Source of the DNA: Halalkalibacillus sediminis
GTDB taxonomy: Bacteria > Bacillota > Bacilli > Bacillales > Alkalibacillaceae
Reading direction: 5' to 3'
Length of the DNA stretch: 64,000 nt
Assembly: GCF_002844535.1 (NCBI RefSeq)
Contig: NZ_PJNH01000003.1
Span: forward strand, 372,001-436,000
Below, in pieces: positions 53,261-62,029 of this stretch. The notes beneath the pieces were generated by a model that worked only from the letters and a program-made list of their open reading frames with translations, was not told where the DNA came from and made no database searches. Made by a program: the position numbers and the translations under genes. Position 1 is the first letter of the stretch. Every line of letters starts with the position of its first letter.

Positions 53261-54353
53261 TCGTCAGCATCACATTTCAAAGTCTCAGTTCTTTTTTTTC
53301 ATTGTACAGACGCAGATAGGTGTGGGTGTTCTCTCGCTACCTTATGATTTACACACAGTGGCCAAGCAAGATGGGTGGATTTCTTTATTAGGAGCATGTC
53401 TGATTCTTCAGATTGTCATAATATTTTTTTGGATATTGACTAAGAGATTTCCTAATGATGATCTACTAACCTTCAATGAATTCGCGTTCGGTAAAATCAT
53501 CGGTAGGATTATCAACTTTACGTACACCATTTATTTCTTAGCGATCTCAGCTTTGGTTTTAATCTTATATAGTGAAATTTTAAATATCTGGATACTTCCC
53601 GAGACCCCTTCTTGGGTTTTGATCCTACTGATGATTATTATTGGAACTTATTTGGTTTCAAGCTCGATTTCTGTTATCGCTAGAATATACACTTTTTTAT
53701 CAGCATTCATAGTGGTGCTCGTTATTTTACTAGTATATGTGTTACCTCATATTGATTTAATCTACTTATTCCCAATCGGCAAACAAGGTGTCACTCCTAT
53801 CATAAAAGGAATGCATAGTGCGGGTTTATCATTTATGGGTTTCATCATTGTATTGTTTATTTCAAAATATGTTCGTGCAAATTCCAAACAAAAACTAGCT
53901 ACTATGTCTGCAGCGATTTGGTTTGTTTTTGGCATTTATGCTTTTACAGTTTTTGTATCTTTCACCTTTTTCGGCACAGTCGAAATTGATCTTATCCCTC
54001 AGCCTGTATTGTATATGCTTAAAGCGTTTGAGCTGCCTGTTGTTGCGCGGATTGACCTATTATTTTTAACGATATGGATCGTTTCAGTTGCAACATCATT
54101 TGGGACTTTTCTATATTTAGCAAACATAAGTTTAAAAGCCACGATTCAAGCTAAAAAACGCGGGTGGGTCCTTGGAGTATGTAGCGTTATAATCTTCTTA
54201 ATATGCGTCATTCCCCCCATTAACGCTGAAAACAAGAAGACCTATACTACGTGGATTACAAATGCTGACTACTTTTTTTCGGTTGCTTTTCCACTGATCA
54301 TTTTAGTCGCATCGATTATTCTTAGAAAAAAACTAAGTCCGGGGGGCAAGTAA
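53253..54353 (+). CDS. Spore germination protein, GerA-B family
   Basis: Transporter-like receptor subunit B of 366 aa with ten predicted transmembrane helices, APC superfamily. N-terminal FIVQTQIGVGVLSLPYDL is the family signature. It is thought to bind the germinant amino acid. It overlaps the A gene by 8 nt, so translation is coupled. Confidence 0.93.
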   Translation: MSDRQHHISKSQFFFFIVQTQIGVGVLSLPYDLHTVAKQDGWISLLGACLILQIVIIFFWILTKRFPNDDLLTFNEFAFGKIIGRIINFTYTIYFLAISALVLILYSEILNIWILPETPSWVLILLMIIIGTYLVSSSISVIARIYTFLSAFIVVLVILLVYVLPHIDLIYLFPIGKQGVTPIIKGMHSAGLSFMGFIIVLFISKYVRANSKQKLATMSAAIWFVFGIYAFTVFVSFTFFGTVEIDLIPQPVLYMLKAFELPVVARIDLLFLTIWIVSVATSFGTFLYLANISLKATIQAKKRGWVLGVCSVIIFLICVIPPINAENKKTYTTWITNADYFFSVAFPLIILVASIILRKKLSPGGK

Positions 54354-55471
54354 TGAAGAATTCCCATAAGTACATCTCATTAATAGTATGTTTATTTTTA
54401 TTGACTGGATGCTGGGATCAAAAACCATTTAAGAACAAAAAAATAATTACCACTGCGGCTTATGATCGGTCTGACTCACATAATATCGAAACCTCAGTAA
54501 TTATACCTTCTGTAACTGGAGGTCAGGAATCTGCCCAAGAAGAAGAAATACAGTTATTTAACACGAAAGCTACAACTGCATTGGCGCTTCGGAATGAACT
54601 GGATTTAATGATATCTAAAAGAATAGATCCTTCAGTATTAGAAGTGATTTTAATCGGTGAGGAGCTTGCGAAACGAGATATTTATCCTATGCTTGATGCC
54701 TTTTATAGGAACCCAAGAAGTAATTTGAATTCAAAGGTCGCTATTGTTAAAGGAAAAGCGGGTGAGGCATTGAGTCAACAAGTATCAAATGAAAGTAATC
54801 CGAGTGAGTACTTCCTTGGATTAATTCACGCAGCAATGGAATCAACTCATTACTCTAACGATAACTTGCAACTTCTTTGCGCAGAATTGTTTGAGCCTGG
54901 TCAAGATTTCGTTTTGCCTTATTTAGAATTAGACGAGCAAAGCAAGAGTGTCAAATACCAAGGATTAGGACTTTTCCATGGTCGCTCATTTACAGGAGAG
55001 GTACTTACATCAGATGAAGCACTTCTTCTAATGCTAATGAGCGGATATAAAGGAAAGTCTGCCCGCATCACACGCAAGCTCACTGATGAACATGAAGACG
55101 ACTTTTTGAATTATATAACCATTGATGTAATGAAAAGCAAAAGAGATATTCAATATCAACTAGATGAAAAGAAAATCATGCTTGACTTTACATTCACAGT
55201 TAAAATTTCTGAGTACCCTCTTGATCACTTAAGTGAAACATCTACTATACTTAATATAAAAGATGATTTAAAAAAGATTCTTGAAGAAGATATGACGAAG
55301 ATATTCAATAAGTTACAAGAAGCTAATAGTGACGTGTTCGGTTTAGGAAGAAGAGCCGAAGCCTTCCATTACAATGAGTGGAAAGATATGAACTGGGAAG
55401 AAGACTTCAGTAACCTAACCATAGAACCTTCTATAGAAGTTGAAATAAAACATGGCGGTAGTTTGAATTAA
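54353..55471 (+). CDS. Spore germination lipoprotein, GerA-C family
   Basis: Lipoprotein subunit C of 372 aa with lipobox LTGC (Cys20) followed by WDQKPF, and the Ger(x)C domain across the rest. Anchored on the outer face of the spore inner membrane. The start codon overlaps the B-gene stop in TAATG. The receptor's germinant is unknown. No second gerA-type cluster is in the window. Confidence 0.92.
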   Translation: MKNSHKYISLIVCLFLLTGCWDQKPFKNKKIITTAAYDRSDSHNIETSVIIPSVTGGQESAQEEEIQLFNTKATTALALRNELDLMISKRIDPSVLEVILIGEELAKRDIYPMLDAFYRNPRSNLNSKVAIVKGKAGEALSQQVSNESNPSEYFLGLIHAAMESTHYSNDNLQLLCAELFEPGQDFVLPYLELDEQSKSVKYQGLGLFHGRSFTGEVLTSDEALLLMLMSGYKGKSARITRKLTDEHEDDFLNYITIDVMKSKRDIQYQLDEKKIMLDFTFTVKISEYPLDHLSETSTILNIKDDLKKILEEDMTKIFNKLQEANSDVFGLGRRAEAFHYNEWKDMNWEEDFSNLTIEPSIEVEIKHGGSLN

Positions 55472-55640
55472 CTAATTCAAGAAAAGTGCAGCACCTTTAT
55501 GGTTGGAGTGAATCAACTTCGATAAAAAAATCACAGTTTGTATAAGGACGGAAGATAACTTATTGTAGTTCGATGCGTAAGGTTGTTTTGTTCTGAGAGG
55601 GATAGCTATACCTTCAAATCCAATACTTTATGCCATAAAA

Positions 55641-55670
55641 AAATCCTCGAGACGATTGCCTCGAGGATTT
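55641..55670 (-). terminator. Rho-independent terminator of the rpsF-ssb-rpsR operon
   Basis: Minus strand: AAATCCTCGAG, 8-nt loop, CTCGAGGATTT, then more T residues. Confidence 0.9.
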
Positions 55671-55676
55671 CATTTA

Positions 55677-55904
55677 TTATTCTCCGCTTACAAATGGTAG
55701 TAATGCCATTTGTCTTGAGCGCTTGATGGCTCTTGTTAATTTACGCTGATATTTTGCAGAAGTTCCAGTTACACGGCGAGGTAAAATTTTACCACGCTCA
55801 GAAACGAAACGCTTTAGAAGATCAACGTCTTTATAGTCAATATGCGTGATGTTATTCGCTTTGAAATAACAAACCTTTTTACGCTTACGTCCACGACGTG
55901 CCAT
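55677..55904 (-). CDS. rpsR: 30S ribosomal protein S18
   Basis: 75 aa with the S18 signature [23 protein letters not shown] (about residues 22-44) and a basic [12 protein letters not shown]-terminus. AAGGAGG precedes the ATG. Last gene of the rpsF-ssb-rpsR operon. Confidence 0.98.
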   Translation of the reverse strand: MARRGRKRKKVCYFKANNITHIDYKDVDLLKRFVSERGKILPRRVTGTSAKYQRKLTRAIKRSRQMALLPFVSGE

Positions 55905-55934
55905 TGAGCATACCTCCTTAATTGTTACTTGATT

Positions 55935-56429
55935 TTAGAAGGGTAGATCATCATCTGATAAGTCAACGGGTTCTCCGCTTTCAGAAAATGGATTATCCTC
56001 CTTGGCTGGTTGACCTTGTTGGTAACCGCCTCTATTATCGTTTTGATTTTGTGGTTGTGCTTGGTTTGATGCGTTTCCGCTTGCTGAACCTTGTCCGCCC
56101 TGTGGTGAGCCTTTAGATTCGAGAAATTGAACACTATCTGCTACAACTTCTGTCATAAAGACACGCTTACCATCTTGTCCTTCAAAATTACGAGTTTGAA
56201 TTCTTCCGTCAACTCCAACCATGCTTCCTTTACCCATGTAATTCGCAAGGTTTTCTGCTGGACGTCTCCAAATAACGCAATTTATGAAATCCGCTTCACG
56301 GTTGCCTTGTTGGTTAGAAAAAGGTCGATTGACAGCGATTGTGAAATTCGCAACTGCCACACCGTTCGGGGTATATCGTAGATCAGGGTCTTTGGTTAAT
56401 CTACCTACTAAAACGACACGATTCAACAC
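55935..56429 (-). CDS. ssb: Single-stranded DNA-binding protein
   Basis: 164 aa. OB-fold domain to about residue 110 ([47 protein letters not shown]), then a Gly/Gln/Asn-rich linker and the acidic tip DLSDDDLPF that recruits partner proteins. The start is GTG 56429 (AAGGAG 8 nt upstream), giving [11 protein letters not shown] as in Bacillus; a GTG at 56438 lies within the ribosome binding site. Confidence 0.96.
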   Translation of the reverse strand: MLNRVVLVGRLTKDPDLRYTPNGVAVANFTIAVNRPFSNQQGNREADFINCVIWRRPAENLANYMGKGSMVGVDGRIQTRNFEGQDGKRVFMTEVVADSVQFLESKGSPQGGQGSASGNASNQAQPQNQNDNRGGYQQGQPAKEDNPFSESGEPVDLSDDDLPF

Positions 56430-56444
56430 ATCAAACACTCCTTA

Positions 56445-56735
56445 TTATTCGTTTTCGCGTACAGTCGTCATGTGACGAATCACATCGTCTGAGAACTTCG
56501 CTAAACGATCGAATTCTTGAATTGCAGTTTCATCACCTGTGAATTTAAGAACTACGTAATATCCATCACGATAGTCGTTAATTTCATAAGCTAGGCGACG
56601 AGAACCCCATTCATCTACTTCTTCAACTTCCGCGCCGTTGTCAGAGAGCACACCTGAGAATCTTTCGATTACAGCTTTACGTGCTTCCTCCTCCATGTCT
56701 GGGCGGATGATGTACATGATTTCGTATTTATTCAT
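56445..56735 (-). CDS. rpsF: 30S ribosomal protein S6
   Basis: 96 aa. Typical [16 protein letters not shown] start, [20 protein letters not shown] core and [10 protein letters not shown] end. GGAGGTG precedes the ATG and is adjacent to the S6:S18-type leader. First gene of the operon. Confidence 0.97.
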   Translation of the reverse strand: MNKYEIMYIIRPDMEEEARKAVIERFSGVLSDNGAEVEEVDEWGSRRLAYEINDYRDGYYVVLKFTGDETAIQEFDRLAKFSDDVIRHMTTVRENE

Positions 56736-56750
56736 CCGTCTTCACCTCCT

Positions 56751-56787
56751 CTTGGTCTTAGCGGCCCTATGTGGTTCATAGAGCAAG
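56751..56787 (-). promoter_or_regulatory. S6:S18 ribosomal leader of rpsF
   Basis: Minus strand: CTTG, a hairpin CTATG-AACCA-CATAG, then GGCCGCTAAGACCAAG closing the outer stem. The CCG-containing internal loop on the 3' side is the hallmark of the S6:S18 leader, which mimics the 16S rRNA site and lets the S6-S18 complex repress its own operon. The rpsF ribosome binding site follows directly. Confidence 0.7.
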
Positions 56788-56823
56788 GAGTAAATGATTC
56801 TATCTCATTACTCACATCTAAAA

Positions 56824-56852
56824 AGTATACCAAATATGATGCTTCTGTTCAA
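56824..56852 (-). promoter_or_regulatory. Sigma-A promoter of rpsF-ssb-rpsR
   Basis: Minus-strand -35 TTGAAC (56847-56852), 17-nt spacer, -10 TATACT (56824-56829). Confidence 0.65.
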
Positions 56853-56871
56853 CCCTTAATCTTAACCTGAT

Positions 56872-57972
56872 TTATACGTTAAAACGGAAATGGATGACAT
56901 CGCCATCTTTGACGAGGTATTCTTTTCCTTCTAAGCGTACTTTGCCGTTTTCTCTGGCGCCTGCCATCGATCCTTTTTCAACCAGTTCATCATAGGTAAC
57001 AGTTTCAGCACGGATAAACCCACGTTCAAAGTCTGTATGAATAATACCTGCAGCTTGAGGTGCTGTCATACCAACTCTGAAGGTCCAAGCACGAACCTCT
57101 TGTTCACCTGCTGTAAAATAAGTTGCTAGTCCCAGCATGTGATATGTTGCTTTAATCAACTGATCTAATCCTGACTCCTCAATTCCTAGCTCTTCAAGGT
57201 ACATCTCTTTTTCTTCCCCATCAAGCTCTGCAATCTCAGACTCAATCTTCGCACAAACAGTAATAACCTCTGCTCCTTCATTAGAAGCGAAATCCTTCAC
57301 TTTTTGTACATTCTCATTTCCCTCAACATCAAGCAGTTCATCTTCTCCTACATTCGCTACATAAAGTATTGGCTTAATCGTCAGAAGATGTAGTGACTTG
57401 ACGAATTTCATTTGTTCTTTAGTAAATTCAATCGCTCTTGCTGGTTTTTCTTCCTCAAAGGCATCTTTCAACTTTTCTAATACCTCAAATTCGTATCCAG
57501 CATCTTTATCTTTCTGTTTTGCTAATTTCGCAACTCGATCATATCTTTTCATGACCGTTTCTAAATCAGCTAAGATCAATTCTAGATTAATCGTCTCTAT
57601 ATCAGAAATCGGGTCAACTTTTCCAGACACATGCGTTACGTTGTCATCAGCAAAACAACGAACCACATGACAAATTGCATCAACTTGTCTAATATGCGAT
57701 AGGAACTGGTTACCTAAACCTTCTCCTTTACTTGCACCTTCTACAATTCCAGCAATGTCTGTGAATTCGAAAGTTGTTGGTACAGTCTTCTTCGGCTTTA
57801 CTAATTCCGTTAATTTATTCAAGCGATTATCTGGAACTTCAACGATACCCACATTCGGGTCGATTGTAGCGAACGGATAATTTGCTGCTTCCGCCCCAGC
57901 TTGTGTAATCGCATTAAATAACGTTGATTTCCCTACATTCGGTAAACCAACGATTCCTGCAGTTAATGACAT
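56872..57972 (-). CDS. ychF: Redox-regulated ribosome-associated ATPase YchF
   Basis: Obg-family P-loop ATPase/GTPase of 366 aa. G1 is GLPNVGKSTLF, G3 FTDIAGIVEGA, and a TGS domain closes the protein (FTAGEQEVRAWTF, GDVIHFRFNV). AAGGAG lies 10 nt before ATG 57972; the longer reading from 58002 lacks support. Confidence 0.95.
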   Translation of the reverse strand: MSLTAGIVGLPNVGKSTLFNAITQAGAEAANYPFATIDPNVGIVEVPDNRLNKLTELVKPKKTVPTTFEFTDIAGIVEGASKGEGLGNQFLSHIRQVDAICHVVRCFADDNVTHVSGKVDPISDIETINLELILADLETVMKRYDRVAKLAKQKDKDAGYEFEVLEKLKDAFEEEKPARAIEFTKEQMKFVKSLHLLTIKPILYVANVGEDELLDVEGNENVQKVKDFASNEGAEVITVCAKIESEIAELDGEEKEMYLEELGIEESGLDQLIKATYHMLGLATYFTAGEQEVRAWTFRVGMTAPQAAGIIHTDFERGFIRAETVTYDELVEKGSMAGARENGKVRLEGKEYLVKDGDVIHFRFNV

Positions 57973-58073
57973 TGATTTTTCACTCCTTAAGTGCTTACCC
58001 AATCATTCAAGATTAGTCATATCAATTATATTGATTAATCGAGCAATTGACAACCTGTTAAGATATCAAAAAA

Positions 58074-58096
58074 ACAAGAGCTTTTAAAGCCCTTGT
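58074..58096 (-). terminator. Rho-independent terminator downstream of the DUF951 gene
   Basis: Minus strand: ACAAGGGCTT, 3-nt loop, AAGCTCTTGT (one G-U), then TTTTTTT. Confidence 0.85.
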
Positions 58097-58135
58097 TTCC
58101 ATAAAAAGATGATTTAATTGGATGATCTGTAGAAA

Positions 58136-58151
58136 TGTTTCACATGAAACG
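58136..58151. other. Degenerate parS-like site
   Basis: TGTTTCACATGAAACG differs from the parS sequence TGTTTCACGTGAAACA at two positions, one of them in the central CACGTG. It is about 4 kb from the two clear parS sites, and binding by Spo0J would be weaker. Confidence 0.4.
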
Positions 58152-58156
58152 AATTT

Positions 58157-58351
58157 TCACTCTGATTTTTTTATAATTTTTTTCATTTTTTTATCGAATT
58201 CTCTTCTTGGAATCATCACACTGTGGTTACACCCTTGGCATTTGATTCGGATATCCATGCCCATTCGAATAATTTTCCACTCATTCACGCCACATGGATG
58301 CGCCTTTTTCATTTCTACTATATCATTTAAGTCGTAATTTTTATCTGCCAC
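58157..58351 (-). CDS. DUF951 protein
   Basis: Small cytosolic protein of 64 aa with the DUF951 pattern: YDLNDIVEMKKAHPCGVNEW, then RMGMDIRIKCQGCNHSVMI and a Lys-rich tail. One CxxC, plus a Cys in HPCG, could bind metal. Start is GTG 58351 with AAGGAG 8 nt upstream. It overlaps the C-terminal end of nothing and follows the MscS gene by 5 nt, so they share a transcript. Function is unknown. Confidence 0.85.
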   Translation of the reverse strand: MADKNYDLNDIVEMKKAHPCGVNEWKIIRMGMDIRIKCQGCNHSVMIPRREFDKKMKKIIKKSE

Positions 58352-58356
58352 AGGGA

Positions 58357-59271
58357 TCACTCCTTACGATCATCAATTTTGTTCGGGTCTTCTATTTTAT
58401 CTTGTTCCTCTTCCTCGTGTCTGGAATACATGACAAGTCGAGGGAATGGAATCTCGATATTTTGTTCATCAAAGCGGTTTTTAATGACTTTACGTAGTTC
58501 TCTACCCATAAACCAGTGCATCATCGGGTGGGTTTCAGCAATCACTCGAAGAACAACATCGGAATTCCCTAGATTTTGAACACCAAGCAACTCTGGCTTG
58601 GTCACCAATTCATCATATTGATCGAAGACTTCTTCTAACAATCCTTCCAGGGCTCTTTCTGCTTCATTAATCTTTCCTTCGTATGAAATACTTACATCTA
58701 CCACTGCAATACTGTTATAGATAGAGTAATTCGTTACCTCTTGGATATTACCATTTGGAATGACAAACAATTCCCCGGTCCAACTCTTTACCCGAGTAGT
58801 TCTCATACCTATTTGTTCAACAGTTCCCTCATGTCCACCTATTCGAACGTAATCTCCAACAGAGAATTGATCTTCAAATATGATGAAAAAGCCGGTGATG
58901 ATATCCTTCACTAAATTCTGTGCACCAAAGCCGATTGCTAGTCCGGCGATACCTGCACCAGCGAGAAGCGCCCCTACTTGAAAATTGAAGGTTTCAAGTA
59001 TCATAATCGCTGCTACAAAATATACAACATACCTTAAAACATTCTCCAATAACTTGGATAAAGTCTGTTCTCTTCTTTCAGTAATTCGAAATGGACCTTC
59101 ATCTCTTCTACTGAATATCTTTTGAATAATTCTTTTGCCTACTTTAGTCACAATAATAGCTAAAATGATTATAAGTACAATTCTCAAAAATTTGAATCCT
59201 ATTAGGGCCAGTATTCCCTCATTAATAAGATAAGTTATTGCCTCATCCCACCAGTTTTTAATTTCGTCCAT
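58357..59271 (-). CDS. Small-conductance mechanosensitive channel (MscS family)
   Basis: About 304 aa. It has three transmembrane helices (about 25-50, 75-95, 100-120), the pore-lining helix with GALLAGAGIAGLAIGFGAQNLVKD (about 101-124) and the beta-domain FSVGDYVRIGGHEGTVEQIGMRTT. It opens on hypo-osmotic shock to release solutes, useful in a halophile. Start ATG 59271 is preferred over 59310; its ribosome binding site AAGGAAAG is 10 nt away. Confidence 0.9.
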   Translation of the reverse strand: MDEIKNWWDEAITYLINEGILALIGFKFLRIVLIIILAIIVTKVGKRIIQKIFSRRDEGPFRITERREQTLSKLLENVLRYVVYFVAAIMILETFNFQVGALLAGAGIAGLAIGFGAQNLVKDIITGFFIIFEDQFSVGDYVRIGGHEGTVEQIGMRTTRVKSWTGELFVIPNGNIQEVTNYSIYNSIAVVDVSISYEGKINEAERALEGLLEEVFDQYDELVTKPELLGVQNLGNSDVVLRVIAETHPMMHWFMGRELRKVIKNRFDEQNIEIPFPRLVMYSRHEEEEQDKIEDPNKIDDRKE

Positions 59272-59317
59272 ATACCTATCACTTTCCTTAACTAACCAAT
59301 ATATATACATTATTTTA

Positions 59318-60340
59318 TCAGACTTTCGCGTTGTGTGCGCGTTTGGTTAGTGGGAAAATCAAAATGGCGAAAAGAATATATAAATTCAACAAACCATATA
59401 GAGGGTATAGATAAGCAATTAATTTCGAAAAGCCGAAGAAGGTGAAAGGTAGAGCAGATAATAAAGCGATGAATCCTAGTTTACCACCACCAATATCCGT
59501 ATACTCTTTCAGCCTTGAGGTTAATGCGAATAAACTAGTTAAAGCTGTCGTATAGATCGCAAACCACAACAACAATGCCATAATCAAAAATAATTGAAAC
59601 GGGTATCCGTTCAAAATAGCGAACAAAGGTATCTCAAATATTAGTAGTTGGTCAGCAACGTGTGTTAAACTAGTGTTATAGAGAAACGAGATAATCCCTA
59701 GTATCACGGCACTTCCGATACTTGCCACTATAATTTCTGTTCGACTTTTGATTTCTTTTCCTATAGCACCGATTACCGCAATAATGGCTGCCACGTTCAG
59801 TGAAGTGAACGGGATCGATGAACTCCAGTTTCCTTGCTTCTTAAGATCATGGAACGGGTGTATATGTTCCTGATAGATAAATAAAATCAAAATTAATCCT
59901 AGCCCTACAATTAATAAAGGAAGCAAAAATCTATTAACCGATAGTATACCATCAATACCTCTCGGGATAACCAATCCAATGAGAATGAAAATGATCATGA
60001 TTCCCGTTAAATAAGAAAAATTAAATATAGTAAATGTTGCTCCACTTCCCGAAATCATTACAAATAAAGTAGTGAACAAATAGGTTAATATCAACCAATC
60101 ATAAAACCGTGCTAACCTCTTCCCTATGAGTGATTGTAATACTGGTAAATAATGCTCTGATTTCAACTGAAAGCTGACACTCAATATTACATAACAACTA
60201 ACTCCAAATAATACAGCAAAAATTAGAATGGCTAGTCCACTTTCATAGCCGAAAAACTGCCATATCTCTCTACCAGATGCATACCCTGCTCCTATCATAG
60301 TTGCAATAATTAACCCGATCCATCTTAATCCGTTTTTCAT
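59318..60340 (-). CDS. YkvI-family membrane protein
   Basis: Polytopic membrane protein of 340 aa, about ten transmembrane helices, starting with GLIIATMIGAGYASGREIWQFF, typical of YkvI-like APC-superfamily proteins. The substrate is unknown. It diverges from yyaC. Ribosome binding site GGAGG lies ahead of the ATG. Confidence 0.75.
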   Translation of the reverse strand: MKNGLRWIGLIIATMIGAGYASGREIWQFFGYESGLAILIFAVLFGVSCYVILSVSFQLKSEHYLPVLQSLIGKRLARFYDWLILTYLFTTLFVMISGSGATFTIFNFSYLTGIMIIFILIGLVIPRGIDGILSVNRFLLPLLIVGLGLILILFIYQEHIHPFHDLKKQGNWSSSIPFTSLNVAAIIAVIGAIGKEIKSRTEIIVASIGSAVILGIISFLYNTSLTHVADQLLIFEIPLFAILNGYPFQLFLIMALLLWFAIYTTALTSLFALTSRLKEYTDIGGGKLGFIALLSALPFTFFGFSKLIAYLYPLYGLLNLYILFAILIFPLTKRAHNAKV

Positions 60341-60417
60341 AGGTTACCTCCATCAGCATGTATAAAAGCTCCACTTTACATATATACTATTAAAAATATG
60401 TACAAGGGGGCCCAACT

Positions 60418-60984
60418 ATGCCTACGACTACCGGGAAGCACGATAATCGTATATTTATAGACGATCGCCTAGCATATATAAAATTGAAAAATTACTTAAT
60501 TGAACATGTCCCTACAACCCAATCAATTGTCGTTTTATGTATTGGGACCGATCGATCAACCGGTGATAGCCTTGGTCCGTTAGTAGGAACGAATTTACAA
60601 GAAAAAAGAATGCAACACATAAAAGTTCTCGGGACTCTTGAGCGTCCAGTTCATGCGATGAATTTACATGAAGCAATATTAAGTATTGAAAAAATGTCCC
60701 CCTCCCCTTTCATCGTAGCCATTGATGCTTCTCTTGGATCCCTTAAAAATGTGGGTTCTGTTGAATGCGGTCTTGGAGGTCTTCTTCCTGGGGCAGCTCT
60801 CAAAAAGAAAATATCACCCGTGGGTGATATTTATATAAAAGGATATGTGAATGTTGGAGGGTTCTTAGAACATAGTGTTTTGCAAAGCACCAAGCTCTAT
60901 GATGTCATGCAGTTAGCACAAGTCATTTCAAGAGGTGTTTATCTATTTGAATTGCATTTAAGAAAAAACATTTCAAAGACTTAA
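60418..60984 (+). CDS. yyaC: Spore protein YyaC (DUF1256)
   Basis: Putative spore-associated peptidase of 188 aa, related to the GPR protease fold. Marks: CIGTDRSTGDSLGPLVG, GTLERPVHAMNL, IDASLG and CGLGGLLPGAALKKKISPVGD (about residues 115-135). In B. subtilis yyaC is sporulation-expressed and lies between ychF and spo0J as here. AGGGGG precedes the ATG. Confidence 0.92.
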   Translation: MPTTTGKHDNRIFIDDRLAYIKLKNYLIEHVPTTQSIVVLCIGTDRSTGDSLGPLVGTNLQEKRMQHIKVLGTLERPVHAMNLHEAILSIEKMSPSPFIVAIDASLGSLKNVGSVECGLGGLLPGAALKKKISPVGDIYIKGYVNVGGFLEHSVLQSTKLYDVMQLAQVISRGVYLFELHLRKNISKT

Positions 60985-60995
60985 ATGAAAATCTA

Positions 60996-61715
60996 TCACT
61001 GTAACCAATTCTGTATTTGTAAATAGAAAAATAATATGATCCCCACTGTTAAAATACTAGGTAGTAGGTTTGCTACTCTAATATTGGTTATTTTCAACAA
61101 GTTCAAACCAATGGCAACGATCAAAAGGCCACCTGTTGATGTCATGTCTTCTATAAACATATCTAAGAAAGACTCAGAAACGAATCGATCAATTTGGGTA
61201 GCAAACAAAGCGATTGTTCCTTCATATAATACTACTGGTAATGCTGAGAAGATAACACCAATTCCTAATGTAGTAGTTAGTACAAGAGCAACGAAACCGT
61301 CAATCAATGCTTTTGTAAACAAGATCTCATGGTCCCCTCTCAAACCACTATCTAAAGCACCTAGCACGGCTAAAGCCCCTATAACAAAAATCAACGATGC
61401 TGTCACAAAGCCTTCTGCTATTCGAGAGTTACTTCCAGGCTTTTTGAACCTCACCTCTAAATGTGCTCCTATTCGGTTTAACTTTTCATCCAAATCAATT
61501 CCTTCACCAATAATGGCTCCAGTTAATAAACTTAATAACACAACTATGATTCGATCAGAAGCTAACCCCATAGAAATACCAATGATTATGACTGTTAACC
61601 CTATGCCACTCATAATCGTTTCTTTTATTCTCTCGGGAATTCTTGTGAAAAACAATCCTATTAATGTTCCAAGAATAATTCCTATACCATTAACTATTGG
61701 ACCTAAAAGTTCCAT
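60996..61715 (-). CDS. DUF554 membrane protein
   Basis: Membrane protein of 239 aa with six or seven helices, beginning LLGPIVNGIGIILGTLIGL; YdfK-like DUF554 family. The function is unknown. A 232-aa ORF on the opposite strand mirrors it and is judged non-coding. It is convergent with yyaC and divergent from the parS region. Confidence 0.88.
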   Translation of the reverse strand: MELLGPIVNGIGIILGTLIGLFFTRIPERIKETIMSGIGLTVIIIGISMGLASDRIIVVLLSLLTGAIIGEGIDLDEKLNRIGAHLEVRFKKPGSNSRIAEGFVTASLIFVIGALAVLGALDSGLRGDHEILFTKALIDGFVALVLTTTLGIGVIFSALPVVLYEGTIALFATQIDRFVSESFLDMFIEDMTSTGGLLIVAIGLNLLKITNIRVANLLPSILTVGIILFFYLQIQNWLQ

Positions 61716-61792
61716 CTTACCACCTACTTCTTGAACCTTGTTTATGTATTTTTGTCATCCATTATAACTAATAATTTAATCGAAAACTCAAA

Positions 61793-61808
61793 TGTTTCAC
61801 GTGGAACA
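61793..61808. other. parS site 1
   Basis: TGTTTCACGTGGAACA, one base from a perfect palindrome and within the Bacillus parS consensus TGTTNCACGTGAAACA apart from one position. Binding site of Spo0J/ParB and of the sister partition complex. Confidence 0.85.
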
Positions 61809-61904
61809 TTTTACAATTCATCTGTAGTTCATGTTTTCTTTTTTACATATAATAATACCATTTCTATTGTAATTCTTAACCTATTCCTCAAGCTGTATTC
61901 GTGA

Positions 61905-61920
61905 TGTTTCACGTGAAACA
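61905..61920. other. parS site 2
   Basis: TGTTTCACGTGAAACA, a perfect 16-bp parS palindrome, 110 bp downstream of the spo0J stop codon. Confidence 0.95.
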
Positions 61921-61998
61921 TTTCTGATGCATAATAGTGAAGGCTTTATTTATCGCTTCTTTCTCCCTTTAAAAACGGCCTTGAAGTATAAAATGAAA

Positions 61999-62013
61999 CC
62001 CGCCATTGGCGGG
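61999..62013 (-). terminator. Rho-independent terminator of soj-spo0J
   Basis: Minus strand: CCCGCC, 3-nt loop, GGCGGG, then TTTCATTTT. Confidence 0.85.
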
Positions 62014-62029
62014 CTTCCAACTTTCATCT

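Larger units (their letters stand above)
61716..62029. other. parS-containing intergenic region
   Basis: 314 nt between the DUF554 gene and spo0J. It contains two parS sites 112 bp apart and the spo0J terminator. No gene is supported. Confidence 0.8.

Noticed and set aside
55460-55485. Palindrome TTGAATT/AATTCAA at the end of the gerAC-type gene as a terminator
   Set aside because: No T-run follows it and it overlaps the stop codon; support is too weak for a terminator call.
61036-61734. Plus-strand ORF of 232 aa opposite the DUF554 gene
   Set aside because: It mirrors a clear membrane-protein gene, lacks a ribosome binding site and looks like no family.
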